Origin: an uncultured Eubacteriales bacterium
GTDB taxonomy: Bacteria > Bacillota > Clostridia > Christensenellales > Aristaeellaceae
NCBI GenBank assembly: GCA_902789365.1
Contig: CADANQ010000019.1
Location: 1 to 64,000, forward strand
Direction of reading: 5' to 3'
DNA: 64,000 bases
This document shows, in pieces, positions 8,049 to 16,697 of the stretch. A program made the position numbers and the translations under genes. The notes below the pieces were generated by a model that searched no databases, was not told the origin of the DNA, and saw only the letters and a program-made list of their open reading frames with translations. Position 1 is the first letter of the stretch. Each line of letters opens with the position of its first letter.

Positions 8049-8933
8049 TTATCCTTTTTCTGCCGATATGCCGTTGAAAAAACGGATGACGGCGTCGGTC
8101 ACTTCATCCTGGTAAAACAGATCATCCCCGTGCACGGCATCCTCAATCACCAGGAATTCGCAGGGAACGCCGTTCTTCTGCAAGGCGTCATACAGCTTTT
8201 CGCTTTGCGCCATGGGCACCACCGCGTCCTTTGTTCCGTGCAGGATTATAAACGGCGGCGTTTTTTCTGAAACATAACAAATCGCGCCGGCCATTTCCGC
8301 TTCCGTTTTTCCGTACCCGACGCCCAGGAATTCTTCAAAAGCAAAATAAGGAACGTCGTTGCTTTGATTGACCACGGCGGTCATGCGGTCTCTTTCCGCG
8401 GACGCGCCGGACAAATCGACCACGCCGTAGTAATCCGCCACACCCTGAACGGCGCTGGAGTGGTCCAGGTAATCGCCCCGGTCAAATTCCTTCCGGTCGC
8501 TTGTCACCCCGAGCAGACCGGCCATGGTGCCGCCCGCCGATTCGCCCATGGCATAGATTCTGTTCGGGTCAACGCAGAATTCCTTCGCGTGGGCCCGCAG
8601 GAAACGTACGGCTGATTTCACGTCGATCAGCTGGGCAGGAAAAACAGCCTCGCTGCTTGTGCGGTATTCGATGCTCGCCACCACGTACCCCGCTCGGGCA
8701 AAACGCATCATTTCCGGCAGCCATACCGAACGGTTCACCACCCGGTACGCTCCGCCGCAAATCCACACGACGGCGGGGCAGGCAGGATGACCTGTCCGGT
8801 TCTTTGGGACGATCAGATCCATTTTCAGGTCCCGGCGGGAAGCGTCGTACCAGCAGGGAACGTTTGCGAAGGCAATATCCGTTATGAGAGAGAGAACCTC
8901 TCTTTTTCTTTCCACGCAAATCCGCTTTCGCAT
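8049..8933 (-). CDS. Alpha/beta hydrolase, esterase (BD-FAE-like)
   Basis: A protein of about 294 residues with an alpha/beta-hydrolase fold and a carboxylesterase signature: an oxyanion-type VVWICGGAY segment, the nucleophile elbow MGESAGGTM, the FIILHGTKDAVVP acid loop and a late VHGDD histidine. An open frame continues upstream to 9056, but that part overlaps the GH3 gene; the ATG at 8933 follows GGAGG by about ten bases and is the credible start. There is no signal peptide, so it works in the cytoplasm. In this operon it probably removes acyl groups (acetyl, feruloyl or similar) from imported glycosides. Confidence 0.85.
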   Translation of the reverse strand: MRKRICVERKREVLSLITDIAFANVPCWYDASRRDLKMDLIVPKNRTGHPACPAVVWICGGAYRVVNRSVWLPEMMRFARAGYVVASIEYRTSSEAVFPAQLIDVKSAVRFLRAHAKEFCVDPNRIYAMGESAGGTMAGLLGVTSDRKEFDRGDYLDHSSAVQGVADYYGVVDLSGASAERDRMTAVVNQSNDVPYFAFEEFLGVGYGKTEAEMAGAICYVSEKTPPFIILHGTKDAVVPMAQSEKLYDALQKNGVPCEFLVIEDAVHGDDLFYQDEVTDAVIRFFNGISAEKG

Positions 8934-8955
8934 ATGCTCTGTTTCCTCCGTTTTT

Positions 8956-11151
8956 TCATGGCCGCGACGTGTTCGCGGCAGGGGCTTGATTTTCCCGGAT
9001 GAAATTGACGTCGGCCCGCAGGGTATCCCGCGCGTTTGCGCCGATGTGGATTTCAATCAGGCCGTCGTCGATGATGAAATTCATGTCCGGATCGAAGTAA
9101 CCGAGCGCTGTATCGGGAATGTCAAAGGACACCCGTTTGCTCTCCCCCGGCCGGAGAGCGATTTTTTCAAAAGCGGCCAGCTTTCGCACCGGGCGGACGC
9201 GCCGGGCCACGGGATCGCGGAAATAGCACTGCACGATTTCGTCCCCCGCCCGATCTCCGGTATTTTGTACGGTGATTTCCGCGTGGATGCCGTCCTTTGT
9301 TTGCGAGGCCGAAATATCGCTGTATTGATAATCGGTGTAGCTTAATCCGAACCCGAAGGGAAAGAGGGGCTCCACCGGCGCGTCCAGGTATTTGCTGGTG
9401 TACTTGAATTTTCCGGCGGGGCGGCCGGTGCGGATATGATCGTAATACAGCGAGGGGCATTGGCCGGTGGCCGCGGGAAAACCGGCGGTCAGCCTGGCGG
9501 AGGGGTTTGCCCGGCCAAAGAGCAGATCGAGGATGGCGGGGCCCGCTTCCGTTCCGGGATGCCATGCCATCAGGATGGCGCCGGCGCATTCGATGGCAGG
9601 GCCCAGACACAGGGGGCGGCCCGCAAACACCACGGCGACAACGGGTTTCCCGCTTGCCTTCAGGCGTTTCAGCAAGGCAATGTCTTCGTCCCGCAGCTCC
9701 AGGGACGCGCGGCTGGCAGCCTCGCCGCTTTCATTTTTCCCTTCACCGATGGCGCAAAGGAAGACATCGCAGTCCGGAAGGGGTCCCTCCGTGACCCGGT
9801 CATAGCTGATTTGTTCCACCTCCAGACCGTCCCGGATGCTCCTGCAGTCGCCGGGCTGCACGATTCCGGCCCAGGTGCCGCACATTTCATCGCCGTCAGA
9901 TGCCAGCGCTCCGGCAAGGCCGATGCGGAGGCCCTCTTTCAGGGGCAGCAGTCCGTCGTTTTTCAGCAGCACCATGGATTTCCGCGCGGCTTCCCGGGCC
10001 AGGGCGCGGTGAGCGGGGGTCAGCATGGCAGCCTTTTCCCGCTCCGCGTCGGAGCGATAGGGGTCGTCAAACAGGCCAAGCTCGAATTTCAGCCGCAGGA
10101 TGTCGCCAACCGCTTCGTCCAGCCTTTCCATGGACACCTCGTCCGTCTCAACCAGCTCCTTCACGTGGTCCAGGAAACAGCCGGAGGTCATGTCCATATC
10201 CATGCCCGCGTTCAGCGCCTGCCGGGCGGCGTCCCTGCGGTCGGCAGCGATGCCGTGGTTGATGCACTCCGCGATGGCGTTGGCGTCGCTGATGGTCATT
10301 CCGTCAAAGCCCCAGCGCTTACGGAGAATGTCCGTCAGCAGCTTTTTGTTCACCGAACAGGGCACGCCGCTCAAATCGTTGAAGGCGGGCATCACGGCGC
10401 GGGCGCCTGCCTTTACGGCCCGTTCATAGGAGGGCAGGTATTCTTCCTCGAATCGCTGGGGAGACATATCCACCCGGTTGTAATCCCTGCCGCCTTCCGC
10501 CGCGCCGTACGCGGCGAAATGCTTCACGCAGGCAGCCAGAGCGTCATGGCGGGCGAGGTCATCGGTCTGATAGCCCTTTACTTTCGCCTCGCCGTACAGC
10601 CCGTTCAGCAGCGCGTCTTCGCCGGCGCTTTCGGCAATGCGGCCCCAGCGGGGGTCCTTGCTCACGTCCACCATGGGCGAAAAAGTCATGTGAATCCCTG
10701 CGGCGGCGGCTTCCTCAGCGGACATGCGGGCGGTGTGCTCCCAGAGATCCATATCCCAGGCACAGGATTCCGCCAGGGGAATGGGCGTGATGGTACGAAA
10801 GCCGTGAATTACGTCAAAGCCGTTGATCAGGGGAATGCCCAGCCTTGTTTCCTCTACCGCAATATGCTGCATACGGTTCATTTCTTCCGAGCCGACCAGA
10901 CCCAGATACGAACCGATGCGCCCGGCGCGAAGATCGTCCTCATGCCAGTCCCGTTTTGCTTCGGAGATCATTTTGTGGGCTTCTTCTTCGGTCATGCGTC
11001 CATCCTGCACCATGGTCAGGATTTCCTCAAGGGAAAGATCGAAGGCGCCGACGATGGAGCCCCCGGCCTGATGGAGCTGGCCCACCTTTTCCTCCAGGGT
11101 CATTTTTCCAAGCAGGTCTTTGATTCTTTTTTCAATTTCCGGATGCTTCAT
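8956..11151 (-). CDS. Glycoside hydrolase family 3 (beta-glucosidase-like)
   Basis: A 731-residue GH3 enzyme, hydrolysing beta-linked terminal glucose or xylose with retention. The N-terminal barrel runs to about residue 350 and contains the substrate-binding KHFAAYG stretch and the nucleophile motif GMTISDANA (Asp289). A second alpha/beta sandwich domain and a C-terminal fibronectin-like domain (GFGLSYTDYQY onward) follow, the normal order for bacterial beta-glucosidases. No signal peptide is visible, so it acts on imported substrate. It sits 25 bp after the GH2-esterase fusion in the same leftward run. Beta-xylosidase or another exo-activity cannot be excluded. Confidence 0.92.
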   Translation of the reverse strand: MKHPEIEKRIKDLLGKMTLEEKVGQLHQAGGSIVGAFDLSLEEILTMVQDGRMTEEEAHKMISEAKRDWHEDDLRAGRIGSYLGLVGSEEMNRMQHIAVEETRLGIPLINGFDVIHGFRTITPIPLAESCAWDMDLWEHTARMSAEEAAAAGIHMTFSPMVDVSKDPRWGRIAESAGEDALLNGLYGEAKVKGYQTDDLARHDALAACVKHFAAYGAAEGGRDYNRVDMSPQRFEEEYLPSYERAVKAGARAVMPAFNDLSGVPCSVNKKLLTDILRKRWGFDGMTISDANAIAECINHGIAADRRDAARQALNAGMDMDMTSGCFLDHVKELVETDEVSMERLDEAVGDILRLKFELGLFDDPYRSDAEREKAAMLTPAHRALAREAARKSMVLLKNDGLLPLKEGLRIGLAGALASDGDEMCGTWAGIVQPGDCRSIRDGLEVEQISYDRVTEGPLPDCDVFLCAIGEGKNESGEAASRASLELRDEDIALLKRLKASGKPVVAVVFAGRPLCLGPAIECAGAILMAWHPGTEAGPAILDLLFGRANPSARLTAGFPAATGQCPSLYYDHIRTGRPAGKFKYTSKYLDAPVEPLFPFGFGLSYTDYQYSDISASQTKDGIHAEITVQNTGDRAGDEIVQCYFRDPVARRVRPVRKLAAFEKIALRPGESKRVSFDIPDTALGYFDPDMNFIIDDGLIEIHIGANARDTLRADVNFIRENQAPAANTSRP

Positions 11152-11176
11152 GGCTGTCCTCCCGCATGGTCGTTTT

Positions 11177-14155
11177 TTATTTCATCTGCTGCTTCCAGAA
11201 TGCCACTGCATGGTCGATCCAGCCTTCGGCGGCGGTTTCGGTCCCCGGACCGACCCCATGGTCCACGCCGGGGAAGATTTCGCACTGATGCGGGACGCCG
11301 GCCTTCGCCAGGGCGGCGGCCATGCGGCGGGTGTTTTCCGGCTTCACGGTCCGATCCCCGTCGCCGCACCAGATGTAGGTTGGCGGAAACTCCCCATTCA
11401 CCTGCTCGTCCACACTGGCAAAGGCTTCCATGGATGTGTCGGCGGGATCGCCCAGCAGCTGATCATGGGTTTGCTGTTCGGTCAGGCACGGGCGCATGCT
11501 GATGACAGGATAGGTCAGCACCAATGCTTCCGGCCTGGGCAGATCGTAATGTGCATAACCCATACTGGCAGTGCCGAAGCTGGCCGCCAGATGACCGCCG
11601 GCTGAGGAGCCCCAGACGGAATAATGGGAAGTGTCCAGCATGTATTCATCCGCCCGGGCAAAGATCTCCCCTATCGCCCGGGCCAGGTCATCCTGCGGCG
11701 CGGGGAAGCGGGCCTTCTCCTTCACCCGATAATACACGATGAATGCGGAAATGCCCATTTCATTGAGTTTTCTGGCGTAGGGCACGCCTTCGATGAAGCT
11801 GCACACCATGGTATACCCGCCGCCGGGGCAGATGACCGCAAAGGGATGGCGCTGCCCGTCCCGGAGCACAAAGCGGTCATCCAACGCATAGGCGTTCTCC
11901 CGGTGAGCGTCCTTTTCCGCCTGCTCCATGTCCATATCTTTGGGCGGAACATATTTGGGAATTTGATTCAATTGCTTATTGATTTGTATGATGCGCTCCC
12001 TGGGCATATCCGGCGCGCCCATGCGGATGAGCTGCAGGAGGCTGAACTGCATCGTTGTCCGCCTGCGGTCCTCGGCGCTCATGCCCTCGCCGCTTTTCAC
12101 CGTCTCCCGGCCGGTTTCCTGTTCCTTCTGCTTTGCCTTGGCGGCCCGGGCGGCGGTCATTTCGGAAAGCAAAGGTTTCACCAGGGCGGCGGCGTCCGGG
12201 GCCTGGGAAATATCCTTCAGCAGGTCTTTCACGGAATAGAATCCGTCCGGCGTATCGATATCGAACCAGTTAAGCACCGTGCCCTGCTGGAAACGATAGG
12301 CGGGATCGGGCTGTGAAACATGGGTAAACCGAGCCTGCTCGGACAAATCACCCGCTGATGCGGTGACGTTATAGGTTCCCCCCGGCTGGGGGACGGTGAA
12401 GTGGAAGAAGTGATCCTCCGCTTGCTTTGTGTATACCGTTCCGTCCACCGTCAGGGTGACTTCCGGTAAATTGCTGTACACCACAAATTCCGTGGTATCT
12501 CCATCCCGGTTGATAAATTCTTTACTGCACAGATGCAGCATGGGTTCATTCGTCAGCCAGGCCTGGTAGGCAAAGAAAGTATCCTTGCGATGCTTTCGGT
12601 CAAAGGTGACCAGGCCTTTGTTGTTGCGGCCCTTTGTGCCGCCCTCCTCCCTGGCATCGGCGGCGAAATCGAACATATTCCACACATGGGTGGCCCAAAG
12701 GTACTTCCGTGAATACAGCTGTTTGATCAGGCTTTCGTGGTAGATCATCTGGTATTCGTTGCTGTAATCACCGGGCTCGGGATGGGAGGAATGCCACAGG
12801 CTGTTTTCACAGCCGTACTCCGATACGCCCACGGGCAGATCGGGATGCAGGGCGTGGAAGCGGTCGAACCAGGGGCCGTTATCCTCCAGACGGCCGCCGT
12901 ACCAGCCGAAATAATGGTTGTAGGAAAGCACATCCGGCACGGAAAGCAGCGGATGATCCACCGGAAGGGGCGAGATGCAGGCCATAGTGGTCAGTCGGGT
13001 ATCGTCCATTTCATGGCACAGTTCGTTAAGCTTATGATGGAAGGGCACCAGCGTTTCCTGGTCGCCGCGGGCCATGGTGATTTCGTTGCTCAGGCCCCAC
13101 ACCACGATGGAAGGATGGTTGTAATTCTGCTCGATCAATTCCCGCATCTGGTTCAGGGCGTTGTCCCTTGCGTTGTCCAAATGCTCGCTGATGTAGGGGA
13201 TTTCCGTCCACACCACGATGCCCAGCCGGTCGCAAAGATCGTAGGTGTGCTGATCATGCTGATAATGGGCCAGCCTCACGGTGGTTGCGCCCATGTCGTA
13301 CACATGGCGCATGCTTTCCTCCATGTCCTTTTCGGAAATGGCGCTGCCTTTGCCCAGCCAGTCCTGGTGCATGGCAACGCCACGCAGGGGGCAGCTTTCG
13401 CCGTTTAAGATAAACCCTTCATTCGGATCAATGCGGAAGGAGCGGATGCCGAAGGGGATTATTTGGGCATCGCACAGCGTATCGCCGTCGTACAGGCGGG
13501 CATTCAGCGTATACAGATGAGGATCCTTCCGCCCTTGCCATAGAACGGGCTTTTCCACATGGAAAGCGACTTCGTTCCCGGCCATGACCTCCCCGTTCAG
13601 TTCAAACACGGCCCGGCCGCCGGTGGTACGGGCGGAAATGCGCACGTCGGCGGAGCCGTCGCTTAACACCTTCGGCGTCACACGGATGCCGCAGCCGCCC
13701 AAGGTATCCATGTCAAAATGGACTTTCGGCAGCACGATCAGCCGAACCGCCCGGTAGATGCCGCCATAGAACGTGAAATCGGCGTTCTGCGGATAAACGG
13801 TATCGCAGGCGGCGTTGCTTACCGCGGCGGTCAGACGGTTGACACCGGCATTCAGGTATGTCGTAATGTTGAACCGAAAGCGGCTGTAGCCCCCGTGATG
13901 CTCGCCGACGAAATGACCGTTCAGCGTAATCTTTGCGGAAGCGGAAACGCCGTCAAACTCCAGATAAACTTCCTCGTCCGGTTTTCTGTCCGGCGAGGCG
14001 AAGCTCTTTTCATACACGCATTCGCCCCGCCAGTAATCCCCGCCGCCGTCCTGGCCGTCCAGGGCGTTCCAGGTATGGGGCAGCGTGACGGGCACGCACC
14101 CTTCGCCCGGTTTGGTGAATAACCAATCATTGTTGAATGGAATCACGGTACGCAT
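11177..14155 (-). CDS. Bifunctional GH2 glycosidase - alpha/beta hydrolase (esterase) fusion
   Basis: A 992-residue two-enzyme protein. Residues 1 to about 640 are glycoside hydrolase family 2: an N-terminal jelly-roll (LPHTWNALDG, GGIYRAVRLIV), an immunoglobulin-like domain and a barrel with acid/base Glu358 (WGLSNEI) and nucleophile Glu446 (VSEYG). After a charged linker around 650-720 comes a complete alpha/beta hydrolase with PGGGY oxyanion loop, nucleophile elbow GSSAG (Ser851) and a late histidine (His966 in FPGVDHG). All catalytic residues appear intact in both halves. The GTG at 14164 abuts the ribosome site, so the ATG at 14155 (ten bases after AGGAG) is preferred. It should cleave beta-galactosyl-type linkages and deacylate the same substrate in the cytoplasm. 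Confidence 0.88.
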   Translation of the reverse strand: MRTVIPFNNDWLFTKPGEGCVPVTLPHTWNALDGQDGGGDYWRGECVYEKSFASPDRKPDEEVYLEFDGVSASAKITLNGHFVGEHHGGYSRFRFNITTYLNAGVNRLTAAVSNAACDTVYPQNADFTFYGGIYRAVRLIVLPKVHFDMDTLGGCGIRVTPKVLSDGSADVRISARTTGGRAVFELNGEVMAGNEVAFHVEKPVLWQGRKDPHLYTLNARLYDGDTLCDAQIIPFGIRSFRIDPNEGFILNGESCPLRGVAMHQDWLGKGSAISEKDMEESMRHVYDMGATTVRLAHYQHDQHTYDLCDRLGIVVWTEIPYISEHLDNARDNALNQMRELIEQNYNHPSIVVWGLSNEITMARGDQETLVPFHHKLNELCHEMDDTRLTTMACISPLPVDHPLLSVPDVLSYNHYFGWYGGRLEDNGPWFDRFHALHPDLPVGVSEYGCENSLWHSSHPEPGDYSNEYQMIYHESLIKQLYSRKYLWATHVWNMFDFAADAREEGGTKGRNNKGLVTFDRKHRKDTFFAYQAWLTNEPMLHLCSKEFINRDGDTTEFVVYSNLPEVTLTVDGTVYTKQAEDHFFHFTVPQPGGTYNVTASAGDLSEQARFTHVSQPDPAYRFQQGTVLNWFDIDTPDGFYSVKDLLKDISQAPDAAALVKPLLSEMTAARAAKAKQKEQETGRETVKSGEGMSAEDRRRTTMQFSLLQLIRMGAPDMPRERIIQINKQLNQIPKYVPPKDMDMEQAEKDAHRENAYALDDRFVLRDGQRHPFAVICPGGGYTMVCSFIEGVPYARKLNEMGISAFIVYYRVKEKARFPAPQDDLARAIGEIFARADEYMLDTSHYSVWGSSAGGHLAASFGTASMGYAHYDLPRPEALVLTYPVISMRPCLTEQQTHDQLLGDPADTSMEAFASVDEQVNGEFPPTYIWCGDGDRTVKPENTRRMAAALAKAGVPHQCEIFPGVDHGVGPGTETAAEGWIDHAVAFWKQQMK

Positions 14156-14179
14156 ACCAGTCACGCTCCTCTTTGTTTA

Positions 14180-16684
14180 TTACTTCACCTGCAGACGGAT
14201 TTCAGCCTTGCCCAATCCTTCGGCGGATACGGTCAGCTTCGTTTCGCCCGCTTCATAACCGGAACGCAGCACGCAGAGGGCGCGGCCCAGATAGCTGGTG
14301 AACTGTCCTTTGCTATAGTTTTCGCAAGTAATGGGATTGCCGCTGCCAAAGCCCAGCAGCTCCGCCGCGCCGGTGACTTCGGCCTTCATAAGCGCGTCGG
14401 CGTCGGGAACAACATTGCCCTTTTCGTCCACCAGCTCCGCGTTCACATAGCACAGGGATTCGCCGTCGGCCTTCAACGCTTCCGTTTCGGCGGTCAGGCG
14501 GATGGAAACGGGCTTGCCGGCGGTTGTAAGTCTTGCGCGGGAAACCTCCTTGCCGCCGGTGTAGCTGACGGCTTCCACAGTGCCGGGCTGATACGCCCCC
14601 TCGAACACGAAGGTCAGCGGCATGTCATGGCTCAGCGCCTCGCCGGCCTTTTTGCGGCCGATGCTGACGCCGTTCACCAGAAGCTCCGCTTCCTCCGCCG
14701 CGCTGAATACAATAAGGCGAACCGTCCTGCCCTCCTGCCCCTGCCAGTTCCAGCGCGGCCACACGCCGGGGAATCCCCAGCCGGACAGTGTTTCAACTTT
14801 GTCCGTCACGGCGGGATCATAGGAGAATACGGCGGTTTCCCGGCTGCCCCAAACGATGCGGCGATAGACGCCCTGGGGACGGATATGGCCTGTCACATCA
14901 AAGTCCGCGTCGTTTGCGGTGCGCCAGGGATAGGGAGAAGGCGCGCCCCAGGGATTGCCGATGTTGGGATCGCCGGGCTCATAGAAGGTGGCCTTGCCAA
15001 TGCCCGCCTCGCCGATATAGTCCCAGGCCGTCCAGGTGAAATCGCCGATGATCCAGGGGATCTTTTCGATCATGGGCCAGTGCATGCCGATTTCCTTTGG
15101 ATAGTTTTCACTGCCCAGGATCACCCGCTCGGGGAACATTTCGTGATCCTGCTCATACTTGCCCTCCAGATAGTTGTAGCCCACCACGTCCAGGCCGTTG
15201 GCATAGCCCTCGGTATACTGCTCCCAGAGCAGGTCTTTCTTTCCCCCGATGTCGGCGTTCTGCAACCCGCCGGACAGGCTTTCCATCCGCTTTTTCATCT
15301 GCTCGGCCATGACGAAATCATCCAGGCCGTTCCAGAAGGAGCAGATGCCGTTGGAGACGGGCCGGCTGGGATCGAGAGAACGGATGGTTTCGGCAAGCTT
15401 TGCCGCCAGCACATAGCCGCCGTTCAGGCCGCCGCGCTCGGTGATTTCATTGCCGGTGGACCAGATCGTTACGCAGGGATGGCAGCGGTCCCGCTTCACA
15501 AATGCGGTCATATCCTTTTGCCAGTCTGTTTTGAAATACTGGTTGTAGTCCCCGGGCTGCTTGCCCATGCCCCAGGCGTCGAAGGCTTCGTCGAACACAT
15601 ACATGCCCAGCCGGTCGCAGGCCTCGATCAGGGCGGAGGAGGGCGGATTGTGGGTGGTGCGGATGGCGTTGAAGCCCACTTCCTTAAGCTTCTTCACCTT
15701 TCGAACTTCGGCGTCATACACCGTTACGGCGCCGATGGGGCCGTTGTCGTGATGGAGGCAGCCGCCCTTTAATTTGACGGATTTGCCGTTGATCCTGAGG
15801 CCGTGCTTCACGTCCGCTTCAATGGTGCGGATGCCGAAAAGCACGCTTTCGGTATCCTCTGAGGGATGCTCATCGGGTACGATATGGGTTTTAAAGACGC
15901 CGGCGTCCCTGACGGCTGCCTGAAGGCGGTACAGATTGGGATGCTCCGCGTCCCAGAGCCTGGGCTCATCCACGGTCAGGGTCATATACGCCGTTCCGAC
16001 GTTCAGAGGCTGCACCTGGGTCAGCGTTTTGCTGGTTTTCACCGTTTCGCCGTTTCTGTCGTCGATCAGGGCGAAGGTTACTTCCGCAAGGCGGTTTTCG
16101 GCGTATTCGTTTTTGATTTCGGCGGACACCCGCAAATAGGCGCATTCAGGCGTTCCGTCGGCCTTGTATTCTATTTTCTTTGTATAGCCGGACAGGCCGC
16201 CGAAGGCGATATGAAGCCCGGGGGTATGTACCAGTTCGACGCCCCGGAACAGTCCCGCGCCGGAGAACCACCGGCTGTTGGGCTGCATGCTGGGGTTCAC
16301 AGTGACGACGACCCGGTTCTTCTGTCCCGGATATACCAGGCGGGTAATATCGGTTTCAAAGGGCGCATAGCCGTAATGCTGCAAACAAGCCAGGTCGCCG
16401 TTCACTTCGACCGTGGCGTTCATCATGGCCCCGTCAAAGCGCAGGAAGATCTGATCGTTTTCCCAGTCCGCCGGAATCTCGATCTCCCTGGCGTAATGAG
16501 CCACGACAGCGTTGTAATAACCGCTGGCCGCGCCGGACGGCGCGTTTTCGTATACGTCGCCCTCGATCATGTAATCGTGCGGCAGATTGACCTTCCTGTC
16601 TCCGTAAATCCCGCGAAGACGTTTTCCCAGGTCCACCTGACCCGGACCGAAGTCCCAGCCCTGATTGATTTTCATGCTGCGCAT
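14180..16684 (-). CDS. Glycoside hydrolase family 2 (beta-galactosidase-like, DUF4982 tail)
   Basis: An 834-residue GH2 enzyme with the complete domain order: sugar-binding jelly-roll (LPHDYMIEGD to GLFRGVELV), immunoglobulin-like domain, catalytic barrel with acid/base Glu413 (WSTGNEI) and nucleophile Glu526 (GSENYP), then a DUF4982-type domain (WNWQGQEGRTVRLIVFS) and a C-terminal beta-sandwich. There is no signal peptide. AAGGAGG lies eight bases before the ATG. Beta-galactosidase is the default call, but GH2 also holds beta-glucuronidases, alpha-L-arabinopyranosidases and others. It lies between the GH2-esterase fusion and GH78 with gaps under 30 bp, all in one leftward run. Confidence 0.9.
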   Translation of the reverse strand: MRSMKINQGWDFGPGQVDLGKRLRGIYGDRKVNLPHDYMIEGDVYENAPSGAASGYYNAVVAHYAREIEIPADWENDQIFLRFDGAMMNATVEVNGDLACLQHYGYAPFETDITRLVYPGQKNRVVVTVNPSMQPNSRWFSGAGLFRGVELVHTPGLHIAFGGLSGYTKKIEYKADGTPECAYLRVSAEIKNEYAENRLAEVTFALIDDRNGETVKTSKTLTQVQPLNVGTAYMTLTVDEPRLWDAEHPNLYRLQAAVRDAGVFKTHIVPDEHPSEDTESVLFGIRTIEADVKHGLRINGKSVKLKGGCLHHDNGPIGAVTVYDAEVRKVKKLKEVGFNAIRTTHNPPSSALIEACDRLGMYVFDEAFDAWGMGKQPGDYNQYFKTDWQKDMTAFVKRDRCHPCVTIWSTGNEITERGGLNGGYVLAAKLAETIRSLDPSRPVSNGICSFWNGLDDFVMAEQMKKRMESLSGGLQNADIGGKKDLLWEQYTEGYANGLDVVGYNYLEGKYEQDHEMFPERVILGSENYPKEIGMHWPMIEKIPWIIGDFTWTAWDYIGEAGIGKATFYEPGDPNIGNPWGAPSPYPWRTANDADFDVTGHIRPQGVYRRIVWGSRETAVFSYDPAVTDKVETLSGWGFPGVWPRWNWQGQEGRTVRLIVFSAAEEAELLVNGVSIGRKKAGEALSHDMPLTFVFEGAYQPGTVEAVSYTGGKEVSRARLTTAGKPVSIRLTAETEALKADGESLCYVNAELVDEKGNVVPDADALMKAEVTGAAELLGFGSGNPITCENYSKGQFTSYLGRALCVLRSGYEAGETKLTVSAEGLGKAEIRLQVK

Positions 16685-16697
16685 GGCTTTTCCCTCC

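Noticed and set aside
8049..8055. Short overlapping frames in the left GH run as extra small genes
   Set aside because: All run inside larger genes with clear domains and lack their own ribosome sites.
9436..11502. A 688-codon plus-strand frame opposite GH3
   Set aside because: Antisense shadow of the GH3 and GH2-esterase genes; no motif, no ribosome site, and it crosses two real gene ends.
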